Shown here: in pieces, positions 34,885 to 43,634 of the stretch
How positions within the stretch are numbered: position 1 is the first letter of the stretch
Layout of the letters: every line of letters starts with the position of its first letter
Source: Hydrogenophaga sp.
GTDB taxonomy: Bacteria > Pseudomonadota > Gammaproteobacteria > Burkholderiales > Burkholderiaceae_C
NCBI RefSeq assembly: GCF_018780385.1
Contig: NZ_JADMJO010000022.1
Span: 94,494 to 158,493 of the forward strand
Length of the DNA stretch: 64,000 nt
Direction: 5' to 3'
Position numbers and translations under genes: made by a program
Notes under the pieces: generated by a model
The model's input: the letters and a program-made list of their open reading frames with translations, nothing else
Database searches by the model: none
What the model was told of the DNA's origin: nothing

Positions 34885-36831
34885 ATGCAAACGACGTTCC
34901 CCCAGCTGCTGCTGGACCACGCCCAGCGCCGCCCCGCCGCGCCGGCGATGCGCGAGAAGGAATACGGCATCTGGCAGACCACGAGCTGGAGCAACATGGC
35001 CCGGCTGGTCGAGGCCCTGGCTTGCGGTTTGCACCAGGCCGGCCTGCAGCGCGGCGAACACATGGTCGTGATCGGTGCCAACCGCCCCCGGCTCTACGCC
35101 ACCATGCTGGCCGCGCAGTCGCTCGGCGCGATCCCGATTCCGCTCTACCAGGACGCCGTGGGTGGTGAATGCGTCTTCCCGATCAACAACGCCGAGGTGC
35201 GCTTCTGCGTGGTGGAAGACCAGGAGCAAGTCGACAAGATGCTGGAGATCCGCGAGCAGTGCCCGCAGCTCTCTCACATCTACTACGACGACCCGCGCGG
35301 CCTGCGCAACTACGACCAGCCCGGCCTCGGTGGCATGGAAGCGCTGATCGCCGCCGGCCAGGCGCACGCCAAAGCCCACCCGCAGCTGTTCGGCGAACAG
35401 GTGGCCGCCTGCCGGCCCGACGACGTGGCCGCCATGTTCTTCACCAGCGGCACCACCGGCAATCCCAAGGGCGTGGTGCACACCCACCACACGCTGATCA
35501 ACCGCGCCGACGTGGGCGCGCGCTTCGACAAACTCACCCCGGCCGACGAGGTGCTGGCCTACATGCCGCCGGCCTGGATCGGGCAGAACATCTTTTCCTA
35601 CGCGCAGTGGCTGGTGGCCGGCTACGTGGTGAACTGCCCCGAATCCGGCGCCACAGTCACCATCGACCTGAAGGAAGTGGGCCCGACCTACTACTTCGCA
35701 CCACCCCGCGTGTTTGAAGGCCTGCTCACCAGCGTGATGATCCGCATGGAAGACGCCGGCGCCTTGAAGCGCGGCATGTTCCATTACTTCATGGACGTGG
35801 CCCGTCGCGTGGGCCCTATCCGCATGGACGGCAAGTCCATCGGCCTCGTCGACGCCATCAAATACAAGCTGGGCGACTGGCTCGTCTACGGCCCGCTGAG
35901 GAACAACCTCGGCATGAGCCGCGTGCGCGTGGCCTACACCGCAGGCGAAGCCATCGGTCCCGACCTCTTTTCCTTCTACCGCTCCATCGGCATCAACCTC
36001 AAGCAGCTCTACGGCTCCACCGAGACCGCCGTCTTCGTCTGCCTGCAGCCCGATCACGAAGCCCGCGCCGACACCGTGGGCGTGCCCTGCGAGGGCGTGG
36101 AGATCAAGCTCTCGGACTCCGGCGAGATCCTGGTGAAGTCCCCCGGCCTCTTGAAGGGCTACTACAAGAACCCGACCGCCACGGCCGAGGTACTCACCGC
36201 AGACGGTTGGTACCACACGAGTGATGCCGGCTTCATCGACGCTTCCGGCCACCTGAAGATCATCGACCGTGTGAAAGACGTGGGCCGCATCCTGGGTGGG
36301 GATCACGACGGCGCCATGTTCGCGCCCAAGTACGTGGAGAACAAACTCAAGTTCTTCTCGTACATCAAGGAAGCCGTGGCGCTGGGCGACAAGCGCGACC
36401 GGGTGTGCGTGATGCTCAACATCGACTTCGAGGCGGTGGGCAACTGGGCCGAGCGGCGCAACCTCTCTTACGCCGGCTACACCGATCTCGCGCAAAAGCC
36501 CGAGGTGTACGAACTCATCCGCGACTGCGTGGAGAAGGTGAACGCCGACCTGAGCCGCGACGAATTGCTCGCGGGCAGTCAGATCAGCCGCTTCCTGGTG
36601 CTGCACAAGGAGCTGGACGCCGACGACGGTGAACTCACCCGCACGAACAAGGTGCGCCGCGGCTTCATCAGCGAACGTTATGCCGCGCTGGTGGACGCGC
36701 TCTACAGCGGGCGGACCGAGCAGTACATCGAAACCCAGGTGAAGTTTGAAGACGGGCGCAGCGGCTCGGTCAACGCCACGCTGAAGCTGGGTGACGCCAA
36801 GACCTTTGCCCCGGTGAAAGCCGCAGCCTGA
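34885..36831 (+). CDS. Long-chain-type acyl-CoA ligase (AMP-binding), liv-operon linked
   Basis: A 648-residue adenylate-forming enzyme that should activate a carboxylic acid to its CoA ester. The P-loop-like motif FFTSGTTGNPKG is near residue 185, followed by LYGSTETAVFVC, DGWYHTSDAGF and the hinge KIIDRVKDVGR. It is of the long-chain/very-long-chain type that opens branched-chain-type ABC operons in Burkholderiales. AGGAGA precedes ATG 34885. It begins an operon with livG 7 bp downstream. The transported and activated acid is unknown; aromatic, terpenoid or fatty acids are possible. Confidence 0.92.
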   Translation: MQTTFPQLLLDHAQRRPAAPAMREKEYGIWQTTSWSNMARLVEALACGLHQAGLQRGEHMVVIGANRPRLYATMLAAQSLGAIPIPLYQDAVGGECVFPINNAEVRFCVVEDQEQVDKMLEIREQCPQLSHIYYDDPRGLRNYDQPGLGGMEALIAAGQAHAKAHPQLFGEQVAACRPDDVAAMFFTSGTTGNPKGVVHTHHTLINRADVGARFDKLTPADEVLAYMPPAWIGQNIFSYAQWLVAGYVVNCPESGATVTIDLKEVGPTYYFAPPRVFEGLLTSVMIRMEDAGALKRGMFHYFMDVARRVGPIRMDGKSIGLVDAIKYKLGDWLVYGPLRNNLGMSRVRVAYTAGEAIGPDLFSFYRSIGINLKQLYGSTETAVFVCLQPDHEARADTVGVPCEGVEIKLSDSGEILVKSPGLLKGYYKNPTATAEVLTADGWYHTSDAGFIDASGHLKIIDRVKDVGRILGGDHDGAMFAPKYVENKLKFFSYIKEAVALGDKRDRVCVMLNIDFEAVGNWAERRNLSYAGYTDLAQKPEVYELIRDCVEKVNADLSRDELLAGSQISRFLVLHKELDADDGELTRTNKVRRGFISERYAALVDALYSGRTEQYIETQVKFEDGRSGSVNATLKLGDAKTFAPVKAAA

Positions 36832-36838
36832 ACACCCC

Positions 36839-37633
36839 ATGAGCAAAAAAATCGGCGACGTCATCCTCGACGTCCACAACATCAGCCTTCGCTTCGGTGG
36901 CGTCAAGGCGCTCACCGACATCAGTTTCAACGTGCGCGAACACGAGGTGCGCGCCATCATCGGGCCCAACGGCGCGGGCAAGAGCTCCATGCTCAACTGC
37001 ATCAACGGCGTGTACCAGCCGCAGGAAGGCTCGATCAGCTTTCGGGGCCAGACCTTCAAGCACATGAACAGCCGCCAGGTGGCCGAGATGGGCATCGCGC
37101 GCACCTTCCAGAACCTCGCGCTGTTCAAGGGCATGAGCGTGATCGACAACATCATGACCGGGCGCAACCTGCGCATCAAAAGCAACATCTTTGCGCAGGC
37201 GTTCCGCAACCCCTTCGGCATTGGTGGGGCGCAGAAGGAAGAAGAAGCGCAGCGCGAGTTCGTCGAACACATCATCGACTTCCTGGAGATCCAGGCGCAC
37301 CGCAAGACGCCGGTGGGGCAACTGCCCTACGGCCTGCAAAAGCGGGTGGACCTGGGCCGCGCCCTGGCCATGGAGCCGCAGGTGTTGCTGCTGGACGAAC
37401 CCATGGCCGGCATGAACCTGGAGGAGAAGCAGGACATGAGCCGCTTCATCCTGGACGTGAACGACGAGTTCGGCACCACCATCGTGCTGATCGAGCACGA
37501 CATGGGCGTGGTGATGGACATCTCCGACCGCGTGGTGGTGCTGGACTACGGCAAGAAGATCGGCGACGGCACACCCGAAGAGGTGCGCTCCAACGAAGAA
37601 GTCATCAGCGCCTACCTTGGAACTTCCCACTGA
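36839..37633 (+). CDS. livG: Branched-chain-type ABC transporter ATPase LivG
   Basis: A 264-residue ATPase with Walker A GPNGAGKS (42-49), signature-like LPYGLQKRVDLGRAL in place of the usual LSGGQ (normal for LivG types), Walker B VLLLDEPMAG and the closing LIEHDMGVVMDISD. A roughly 30-residue insert around residues 115-145 (RNPFGIGGAQKEEEAQREF) is typical of the acyl-CoA-ligase-linked group. It follows the ligase by 7 bp and is separated from livH by a REP pair. Confidence 0.94.
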   Translation: MSKKIGDVILDVHNISLRFGGVKALTDISFNVREHEVRAIIGPNGAGKSSMLNCINGVYQPQEGSISFRGQTFKHMNSRQVAEMGIARTFQNLALFKGMSVIDNIMTGRNLRIKSNIFAQAFRNPFGIGGAQKEEEAQREFVEHIIDFLEIQAHRKTPVGQLPYGLQKRVDLGRALAMEPQVLLLDEPMAGMNLEEKQDMSRFILDVNDEFGTTIVLIEHDMGVVMDISDRVVVLDYGKKIGDGTPEEVRSNEEVISAYLGTSH

Positions 37634-37647
37634 GATGAACCGAAACC

Positions 37648-37721
37648 CCGTTCGGGCTGAGCCTGTCGAAGCCCTCCACACCAACACCGCCAGAGCCCTT
37701 CGACAGGCTCAGGGCGAACGG
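37648..37721. repeat. Inverted pair of REP-like units inside the liv operon
   Basis: Unit 1 (37648-37675) contains TTCGGGCTGAGCCTGTCGAA; unit 2 (37693-37721) contains CTTCGACAGGCTCAGGGCGA on the opposite sense. The two can pair into a long hairpin between livG and livH. The single unit at 2467-2493 belongs to the same family. Confidence 0.85.
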
Positions 37722-37738
37722 CCGTAAAGGCACTTGAT

Positions 37739-38668
37739 ATGGCATTCTTTCTTGAAGCACTTCTCGGCGGCCTGATGGCCGGCATGCTGTATTCGTTGGT
37801 CGCGCTGGGCTTCGTGCTCATTTACAAGGCCTCGGGCGTCTTCAACTTCGCGCAAGGTGCCATGGTGCTGTTCGCAGCGCTGGCCATGGCGCGCTTCTCG
37901 GGCTGGGTGCCGGGCTGGCTCGGCATTGAAGACAAGTTCCTGGGCAACCTGATCGCCTTCGTCATGGCGGGTGCGCTCATGTTTGTATTGGCCTGGCTGA
38001 TCGAGCGCCTGGTGCTGCGCCACCTGGTCAACCAGGAGGGTGTGACGCTCCTGATGGCCACGCTGGGCATCACCTACTTTCTCGACGGGCTGGGCCAGAC
38101 CATCTTCGGCTCGGACATCTACCAGATCGACGTGGGCATGCCCAAGGACCCGGTCTTCCTGTTCGAAGGCACCTTTGAAGGCGGCGTGCTGGTCAACCTC
38201 GAAGACGTCTACGCCGCCTGTGTGGCCGCCCTGCTGGTGGCCGTGCTCTCGCTGTTCTTCCAGAAGACCTCCACCGGACGCGCGCTGCGCGCCGTGGCCG
38301 ATGACCACCAGGCCGCTCAATCCATCGGCATTCCCTTGAACCGCATCTGGGTCATCGTCTGGTTCGTCGCCGGCATCACCGCGCTGGTGGCCGGGATCAT
38401 CTGGGGCTCCAAGCTGGGTGTGCAGTTCTCGCTCACCACGGTGGCCCTGCGCGCCCTGCCCGTGATCATCCTGGGCGGCCTCACCTCGGTGCCCGGCGCC
38501 ATCATCGGCGGCCTGATCATCGGCGTGGGCGAGAAGCTCTCCGAGGTGTATCTGGGCCCCTATGTGGGCGGGGGCATCGAGATCTGGTTTGCGTATGTGC
38601 TGGCGCTGGTGTTCCTGCTCTTCAGGCCGCAGGGCTTGTTCGGCGAAAAGATCATTGACCGCGTCTGA
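37739..38668 (+). CDS. livH: Branched-chain-type ABC permease LivH
   Basis: A 309-residue permease with about eight helices. The start FLEALLGGLMAGMLYSLVALGFVLIYKASGVFNFAQGA is the diagnostic LivH opening, and the EAA-like region GRALRAVADDHQAAQSIGIP near residue 183 contacts the ATPases. The gene lies between livG and livM, all in one direction. Confidence 0.95.
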   Translation: MAFFLEALLGGLMAGMLYSLVALGFVLIYKASGVFNFAQGAMVLFAALAMARFSGWVPGWLGIEDKFLGNLIAFVMAGALMFVLAWLIERLVLRHLVNQEGVTLLMATLGITYFLDGLGQTIFGSDIYQIDVGMPKDPVFLFEGTFEGGVLVNLEDVYAACVAALLVAVLSLFFQKTSTGRALRAVADDHQAAQSIGIPLNRIWVIVWFVAGITALVAGIIWGSKLGVQFSLTTVALRALPVIILGGLTSVPGAIIGGLIIGVGEKLSEVYLGPYVGGGIEIWFAYVLALVFLLFRPQGLFGEKIIDRV

Positions 38669-38692
38669 AACAGAACAAGAAGAAAGCCCACC

Positions 38693-39769
38693 ATGTTCTA
38701 TCGTGAAAACGGTCAATTCAAGACCTCCTACCGCGCCGACCAGCAGATCTTCCCGATCGCGCAGGACCGCTGGGTCATCCTGGCCTTCATCGCCTTTGCC
38801 TTCATCGGCGTGCCCATGCTGGTCGATGAATACATGTTCCGCGCCATCCTCATCCCCTTCCTGATCCTGGCGCTGGCCGCCCTGGGGGTGAACATCCTGG
38901 TGGGCTACTGCGGGCAGATCAGCCTGGGCTCGGGCGCCTTCATGGCCGTGGGTGCCTACATGGCCTACAACACCTACGTGCGCATCGACGGCATGCCCGT
39001 GATCATCGCCCTGCTCTCCGGGGGCTTCTTCGCCACGCTGGTGGGCATGTTCTTCGGCATCCCCAGCCTGCGTGTGAAAGGGCTCTATCTGGCCGTGGCC
39101 ACGCTGGCCGCGCAGTTCTTCTGCGACTGGGCGTTCCTGCGCATCGGCTGGTTCACCAACAACACCGCCTCAGGCTCGGTCTCGATCTCCAACCTCGCCG
39201 TGCTGGGCTGGACCATCGACACCCCGATGGAGAAGTACCTCTTCTGTCTGGGCTTCCTGGTGGTCTTCGCCTTGCTGGCCAAGAACCTGGTGCGCTCGGC
39301 CATCGGGCGCGAGTGGATGGCCATCCGCGACATGGACGTGGCCGCCGCGGTGATCGGCATCCGCCCGATGTACGCCAAGCTCAGCGCCTTCGCGGTGAGC
39401 TCCTTCATCATCGGCGTGGCCGGGGGCCTGTGGGGCTTCGTGCACCTGGGCTCCTGGGAGCCCGCGGCCTTCTCCATCGACCGCAGCTTCCAGCTGCTCT
39501 TCATGGTGATCATCGGCGGCATGGGCTCCATCATGGGCAGCTTCTTTGGCGCGGCCTTCATCGTCGTGCTGCCCATCTTCCTCAACCAGTTCCTGCCCGC
39601 CCTGGGCTCCCTCTTCGGCGTGGAGATCTCCACCGCGGCCGTCTCCCACACCGAGTTCATGGTCTTCGGCGCGCTCATCGTCTGGTTCCTCATCGTCGAG
39701 CCCCACGGCCTGGCCAAGCTCTGGAGCATCGCCAAACAGAAGTTGCGGCTCTGGCCCTTTCCGCACTGA
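38693..39769 (+). CDS. livM: Branched-chain-type ABC permease LivM
   Basis: A 358-residue permease with 9-10 helices. Typical LivM features are NILVGYCGQISLGSGAFMAV, IPSLRVKGLYLAVATLA and the EAA-like IGREWMAIRDMDVAAAVIG. A ribosome-binding site AGAAGAAAG precedes the ATG. It is followed after 88 bp by the binding protein. Confidence 0.95.
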   Translation: MFYRENGQFKTSYRADQQIFPIAQDRWVILAFIAFAFIGVPMLVDEYMFRAILIPFLILALAALGVNILVGYCGQISLGSGAFMAVGAYMAYNTYVRIDGMPVIIALLSGGFFATLVGMFFGIPSLRVKGLYLAVATLAAQFFCDWAFLRIGWFTNNTASGSVSISNLAVLGWTIDTPMEKYLFCLGFLVVFALLAKNLVRSAIGREWMAIRDMDVAAAVIGIRPMYAKLSAFAVSSFIIGVAGGLWGFVHLGSWEPAAFSIDRSFQLLFMVIIGGMGSIMGSFFGAAFIVVLPIFLNQFLPALGSLFGVEISTAAVSHTEFMVFGALIVWFLIVEPHGLAKLWSIAKQKLRLWPFPH

Positions 39770-39857
39770 GTTCGGAACGGCGCGGGCCGTCCGACATCCA
39801 AGGGTCATGGTGTGTTGTGTTGATCTGTGTGTTTGATTCTTATTAGGAGACAACGAA

Positions 39858-41195
39858 ATGAAGCTGCGAAAACTTGTGCTTTCCCTGTCCGTGGCCTGCG
39901 CCGGCCTGTCCTCCGCGCTGGTGGCGCCGAGCGCCATGGCGCAAGCCAAGGAACAGTTCTTCCCCGTGCTGGTGTACCGCACCGGCGCCTACGCACCCAA
40001 CGGCGTGCCCTTCGCCAACGGCTACGTGGACTACCTCAAGCTGGTCAACGAGCGTGGCGGCATCAACGGTGTAAAGGTCTCGTTTGAGGAATGCGAAACC
40101 GGCTATGCAACCGACCGCGGCGTGGAGTGCTACGAGCGCCTCAAAGGCAAGAACGGTGGCGCCACGGTGTTCCAGCCGTTGTCCACCGGCATCACCTTCG
40201 CGCTGACGGAAAAGGCCCCCGGCGACAAGATCCCGCTGATCACCGCTGGCTATGGCCGCAGCGAATCGGCCGACGGCGGCGTGTTCAAGTGGAACTTCCC
40301 GCTCTCAGGCACCTACTGGGTGGCCGCCGACACGCTGATCCAGCACATCGCCAAAAAAGAAGGCGGCGTGGACAAGCTCAAGGGCAAGAAGATCACGCTG
40401 ATCTACCACGACAGCCCGTTCGGCAAGGAACCCATTCCGCTGCTGCAGGAACGTGCGTCCATGCACGGCTTCACGCTCAGCCTGCTGCCCGTCACGCACC
40501 CTGGTGTGGAGCAGAAAGCCACCTGGCTGCAGATCCGCCAGAACCGTCCGGACTACGTGCTCAACTGGGGCTGGGGCGTGATGAACTCCACCGCCCTGAA
40601 GGAAGCCCAGGCCACCGGCTTCCCGCGCGAGAAGATGTACGGCGTGTGGTGGGCGGGAGCCGAGCCGGACGTGAAAGACGTGGGCATGGGTGCCAAGGGC
40701 TACAACGCCATCATGATGCAGCACGGTGCCGAACCCGAGGCGGCCGTGGTCAAGGAAATCCTGACCAAGGTGCACGGCAAGGGCCAGGGCACGGGACCGA
40801 AAGAGGAAGTCGGCCAGGTGCTGTACATGCGCGGCCTGCAGGCGGCCATGTTGGCGGTCGAAGGCGTGCGAGCCGCACAGGACCGCTACGGCAAGGGCAA
40901 GGTCATCACGGGTGAGCAGGCCCGCTGGGGTTACGAGAACCTGAACCTGACCCAGGCCAAGCTCGATGCGCTGGGCTTCAAGGGGGTGATGCGCCCGATC
41001 TCCACCAGCTGCCAAGACCACATGGGCGCTTCATGGGCCCGCGTGCACACCTGGAACGGCACCAAGTTCGAATGGACCTCCGACTGGCTGCAGGGCGACG
41101 AGCAGATCATCCGCCCGATGGTGAAGGCCGCGGCTGACAAGTACGCCGCCGAAAAGAAGCTCACACGCCGCACCGGCGCCGACTGCCAGAGCTGA
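39858..41195 (+). CDS. ABC transporter substrate-binding protein (LivJ/K type)
   Basis: A 445-residue periplasmic protein with a signal peptide (residues 1-30, ending SAMAQA). The mature part has the periplasmic-binding-fold-I pattern of the branched-chain family (VLVYRTGAYAPNGVPFANGY, ITLIYHDSPFGKEPIPLLQE). At about 415 mature residues it is longer than amino-acid binding proteins and resembles the subgroup found beside acyl-CoA ligases. Its ATG is preceded by TAGGAGA. It is followed by two intercistronic hairpins that may stabilise its message. Ligand unknown. Confidence 0.92.
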   Translation: MKLRKLVLSLSVACAGLSSALVAPSAMAQAKEQFFPVLVYRTGAYAPNGVPFANGYVDYLKLVNERGGINGVKVSFEECETGYATDRGVECYERLKGKNGGATVFQPLSTGITFALTEKAPGDKIPLITAGYGRSESADGGVFKWNFPLSGTYWVAADTLIQHIAKKEGGVDKLKGKKITLIYHDSPFGKEPIPLLQERASMHGFTLSLLPVTHPGVEQKATWLQIRQNRPDYVLNWGWGVMNSTALKEAQATGFPREKMYGVWWAGAEPDVKDVGMGAKGYNAIMMQHGAEPEAAVVKEILTKVHGKGQGTGPKEEVGQVLYMRGLQAAMLAVEGVRAAQDRYGKGKVITGEQARWGYENLNLTQAKLDALGFKGVMRPISTSCQDHMGASWARVHTWNGTKFEWTSDWLQGDEQIIRPMVKAAADKYAAEKKLTRRTGADCQS

Positions 41196-41210
41196 TGACT
41201 GGCTGAACCT

Positions 41211-41267
41211 GGCGGCTCGAAAGAGCCGCCAATTCAAAGACCTGCGCACAGCCGGTTTTTGAATTGG
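41211..41267 (+). promoter_or_regulatory. Two intercistronic hairpins between the binding protein and livF
   Basis: First hairpin: GGCGGCTC, GAAA tetraloop, GAGCCGCC (41211-41230). Second: CCAATTCAAA (41229-41238) pairs with TTTGAATTGG (41258-41267). No T-run follows the first, so it is not a clear terminator. Such stems often protect the upstream binding-protein mRNA and lower expression of the ATPase downstream. They share two bases, so the structures may be mutually exclusive. Confidence 0.6.
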
Positions 41268-41284
41268 CCACACAGGACACTTCC

Positions 41285-42106
41285 ATGACCACCCCAGAGA
41301 GCACCCCCAATATCGTCCTCAACGTCAACGGCATCGAGGTCATCTACAACCACGTGATCCTCGTGCTCAAGGGCGTCTCGCTCAACGTGCCCGAAGGCAA
41401 GATCGCGGCCGTTCTCGGGGGCAACGGCGCAGGCAAGACCACCACCTTGCGCGCCATCTCCAACCTCTTGAAGGCCGAGCGCGGCGAAGTCACCAAGGGC
41501 AGCATCGAGCTGCGCGGCGAGCGCATCGAGAACCTCAGCACCTCCGATCTGGTGCACCGCGGCGTGGTGCAGGTGATGGAAGGGCGGCACTGCTTCGCCC
41601 ACCTGACCATCGAGGAAAACCTCATGACCGGCTCCTACACCCGCAAGGACAAGGGCGAGATCGCGCGCAACCTCGAAAAGGTCTACACCTACTTCCCGCG
41701 CCTGAAGACCCGGCGCACCAGCCAGGCCGCGTACACCTCGGGTGGCGAGCAGCAGATGTGCGCCATCGGCCGTGCCCTCATGACCAACCCCAGCGTGATG
41801 CTGCTCGACGAGCCCTCCATGGGCCTGGCGCCGCAGATCGTCGAAGAGGTGTTCGAGATCGTGAAAGACCTGAACCAGAAGGAGAAGGTCACCTTCCTGC
41901 TGGCGGAGCAGAACACCAACATGGCGCTGCAGTACGCCGACTACGGCTACATCATGGAGAGCGGGCGCATCGTGATGGACGGTCTGGCCAGCGATCTGCG
42001 CAACAACGAAGACGTGAAAGAGTTCTACCTCGGCATGGGCGGCGGCGAGCGCAAGAACTTCAAGGATGTGAAAAGCTACAAGCGCAGGAAAAGGTGGCTG
42101 GCCTGA
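41285..42106 (+). CDS. livF: Branched-chain-type ABC transporter ATPase LivF
   Basis: A 273-residue ATPase with Walker A GGNGAGKT, signature region TSGGEQQMCAIGRAL, Walker B VMLLDEPSMGLAP and LLAEQNTNMALQYAD. ATG 41285 was chosen; the frame is open to a TTG 7 codons upstream without a ribosome-binding site. The C-terminus is slightly extended and basic (KDVKSYKRRKRWLA), as in ligase-linked homologs. It completes the transporter with LivG, LivH, LivM and the binding protein. Confidence 0.94.
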   Translation: MTTPESTPNIVLNVNGIEVIYNHVILVLKGVSLNVPEGKIAAVLGGNGAGKTTTLRAISNLLKAERGEVTKGSIELRGERIENLSTSDLVHRGVVQVMEGRHCFAHLTIEENLMTGSYTRKDKGEIARNLEKVYTYFPRLKTRRTSQAAYTSGGEQQMCAIGRALMTNPSVMLLDEPSMGLAPQIVEEVFEIVKDLNQKEKVTFLLAEQNTNMALQYADYGYIMESGRIVMDGLASDLRNNEDVKEFYLGMGGGERKNFKDVKSYKRRKRWLA

Positions 42107-42111
42107 TGGCC

Positions 42112-42186
42112 CACCCCCGCGCCGCGCCGTCGGTGCGTCACCCCCCCGGGAGCGATGCCTGCGGCCCGGCGAAGCCGGTTCCGGCG
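42112..42186. repeat. G/C-rich dispersed intergenic repeat, family B
   Basis: A block reading CCACCCCCGCGCCGCGCC through CCCCCCCGGG and GCGATGCCTGCGGCCCGGCG to AAGCCGGTTCC. Related blocks lie at 44631-44700 and 46082-46165. All three are downstream of a gene on the plus strand, ahead of the next gene. Confidence 0.7.
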
Positions 42187-42232
42187 TCATCCCCGAATCA
42201 ACTTCCCCTCACTCCAACGCATCTGGATTGTC

Positions 42233-43486
42233 ATGAACGAGTTTTTCGACGCTCTTGAAACGCGATCCTCCGATCAGCGCGGGGCTGAACAGATGGCGGC
42301 GCTGCCCTTGCAGGTCGCGCACGCACAACGCAACAGCCCGGCCTTTGCCGAGATCCTGCGCAGCATCGACGCAGCGGCCATCAACAGCCGTGCTGCGCTC
42401 GCCCGCCTGCCGGTCACGCGCAAGAGTGAACTGCTGGAGCGCCAGAAGGCTTCGCGCGCACAAGGTGGTGATGCCTTTGGCGGCTTTGCGGCATTGGTGC
42501 GTGGCCCGGCCATGTCGCGCGTGTTTGCGAGTCCCGGTCCGATCTACGAGCCCGAGGGCACGGGGCGCGACTACTGGCGCGCCGGTCGTGCGTTGTTCGC
42601 TGCTGGCTTTCGCGCTGGTGAGCTCGTTCACAACAGCTTCAGCTACCACATGACACCGGGTGCGTTCATCCTCGAATCGGGCGCACACGCCGTGGGTTGC
42701 ACCGTGTTCCCTGCCGGCACCGGCCAGACCGAGCAGCAACTCGACGCCATGGTGGACCTCAAGCCCGCTGGCTACACCGGCACGCCGAGTTTCCTGCGCA
42801 TCCTGCTGGAGAAAGCCCGGGATACCGGCGTCGACATCCGCAGCCTCACCAAGGCATCGGTCGGTGGTGAAGCCTGTCCGCCCAGCCTCACCGCCTGGTT
42901 CAAGGAACAGGGCCTGAGCGTGTACCAGACCTACGCCACGGCCGACCTGGGACTGGTGGCCTACGAGACGCAGGCCCGCCAGGGTCTGGTGCTCGACGAA
43001 GGGGTGATCGTCGAGATCGTTCGGCCCGGCACCGGCGACCCGGTGCCCGAAGGTGAAGTGGGTGAGCTCGTGGTGACCACGCTCAACACGGCTTACCCCC
43101 TGATCCGGTTCGGCACAGGCGATCTCTCCGCCATCCTGCCCGGCCAATGCCCCACGGGCCGCACCGCCCAACGCATCAAGGGCTGGATGGGCCGGGCCGA
43201 CCAGACCACCAAGGTGCGGGGCATGTTCGTGCACGCCTCCCAGGTGGCCGACATCGCCCGGCGCTTTCCACAGGTGCACAAGGCGCGCCTGGTGATCAGC
43301 GGGGAGATGGCCAATGACCAGATGTGCCTGAAGGTCGAGGCCAGCGAGGCCGACGACACGCTGCGCGAGCTGATCGCGGTCGCGGTGCGCGATGTCACCA
43401 AACTGCGGGGCGATGTGCAGCTGGTGCCACCCGGCAGCCTGCCCAACGACGGCAAGGTGATCGAGGACGCGCGCAGCTACCAGTGA
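42233..43486 (+). CDS. Phenylacetate-CoA ligase family protein (PaaK-like)
   Basis: A 417-residue adenylate-forming enzyme of the PaaK type. It shows FASPGPIYEPEGTGRDYWRA, the pocket segment GYTGTPSFLRILLEKA, SVGGEACPPSL, YATADLGLVAYE and the C-terminal GRADQTTKVRGMFVHASQV hinge. ATG 42233 gives the natural N-terminus; the upstream open frame crosses a repeat. As the last gene of the liv operon, it would be a second CoA ligase beside the one that opens the operon, which suggests that the imported compound is an aryl or acyl acid or has two activatable forms (inference). Confidence 0.9.
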   Translation: MNEFFDALETRSSDQRGAEQMAALPLQVAHAQRNSPAFAEILRSIDAAAINSRAALARLPVTRKSELLERQKASRAQGGDAFGGFAALVRGPAMSRVFASPGPIYEPEGTGRDYWRAGRALFAAGFRAGELVHNSFSYHMTPGAFILESGAHAVGCTVFPAGTGQTEQQLDAMVDLKPAGYTGTPSFLRILLEKARDTGVDIRSLTKASVGGEACPPSLTAWFKEQGLSVYQTYATADLGLVAYETQARQGLVLDEGVIVEIVRPGTGDPVPEGEVGELVVTTLNTAYPLIRFGTGDLSAILPGQCPTGRTAQRIKGWMGRADQTTKVRGMFVHASQVADIARRFPQVHKARLVISGEMANDQMCLKVEASEADDTLRELIAVAVRDVTKLRGDVQLVPPGSLPNDGKVIEDARSYQ

Positions 43487-43634
43487 TGCAGGAGGCCCGC
43501 TCGAACGCGACGTGACTCTGGCTGCAGCGCAGCAGAGGGTTTTCCCAGGCGGCCAGCTAAGTAATTTCCGCGATTTCCCGCTGTCACATGGGGGATACCA
43601 TTTGAGCGTTCCCTAAACTCAGATGGAGATCTCC

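Noticed and set aside
34822-37305. An 827-codon open frame antisense to the acyl-CoA ligase and livG
   Set aside because: His/Val/Gly-rich translation with no family motif, fully covered by well-supported sense genes; a GC-skew shadow.
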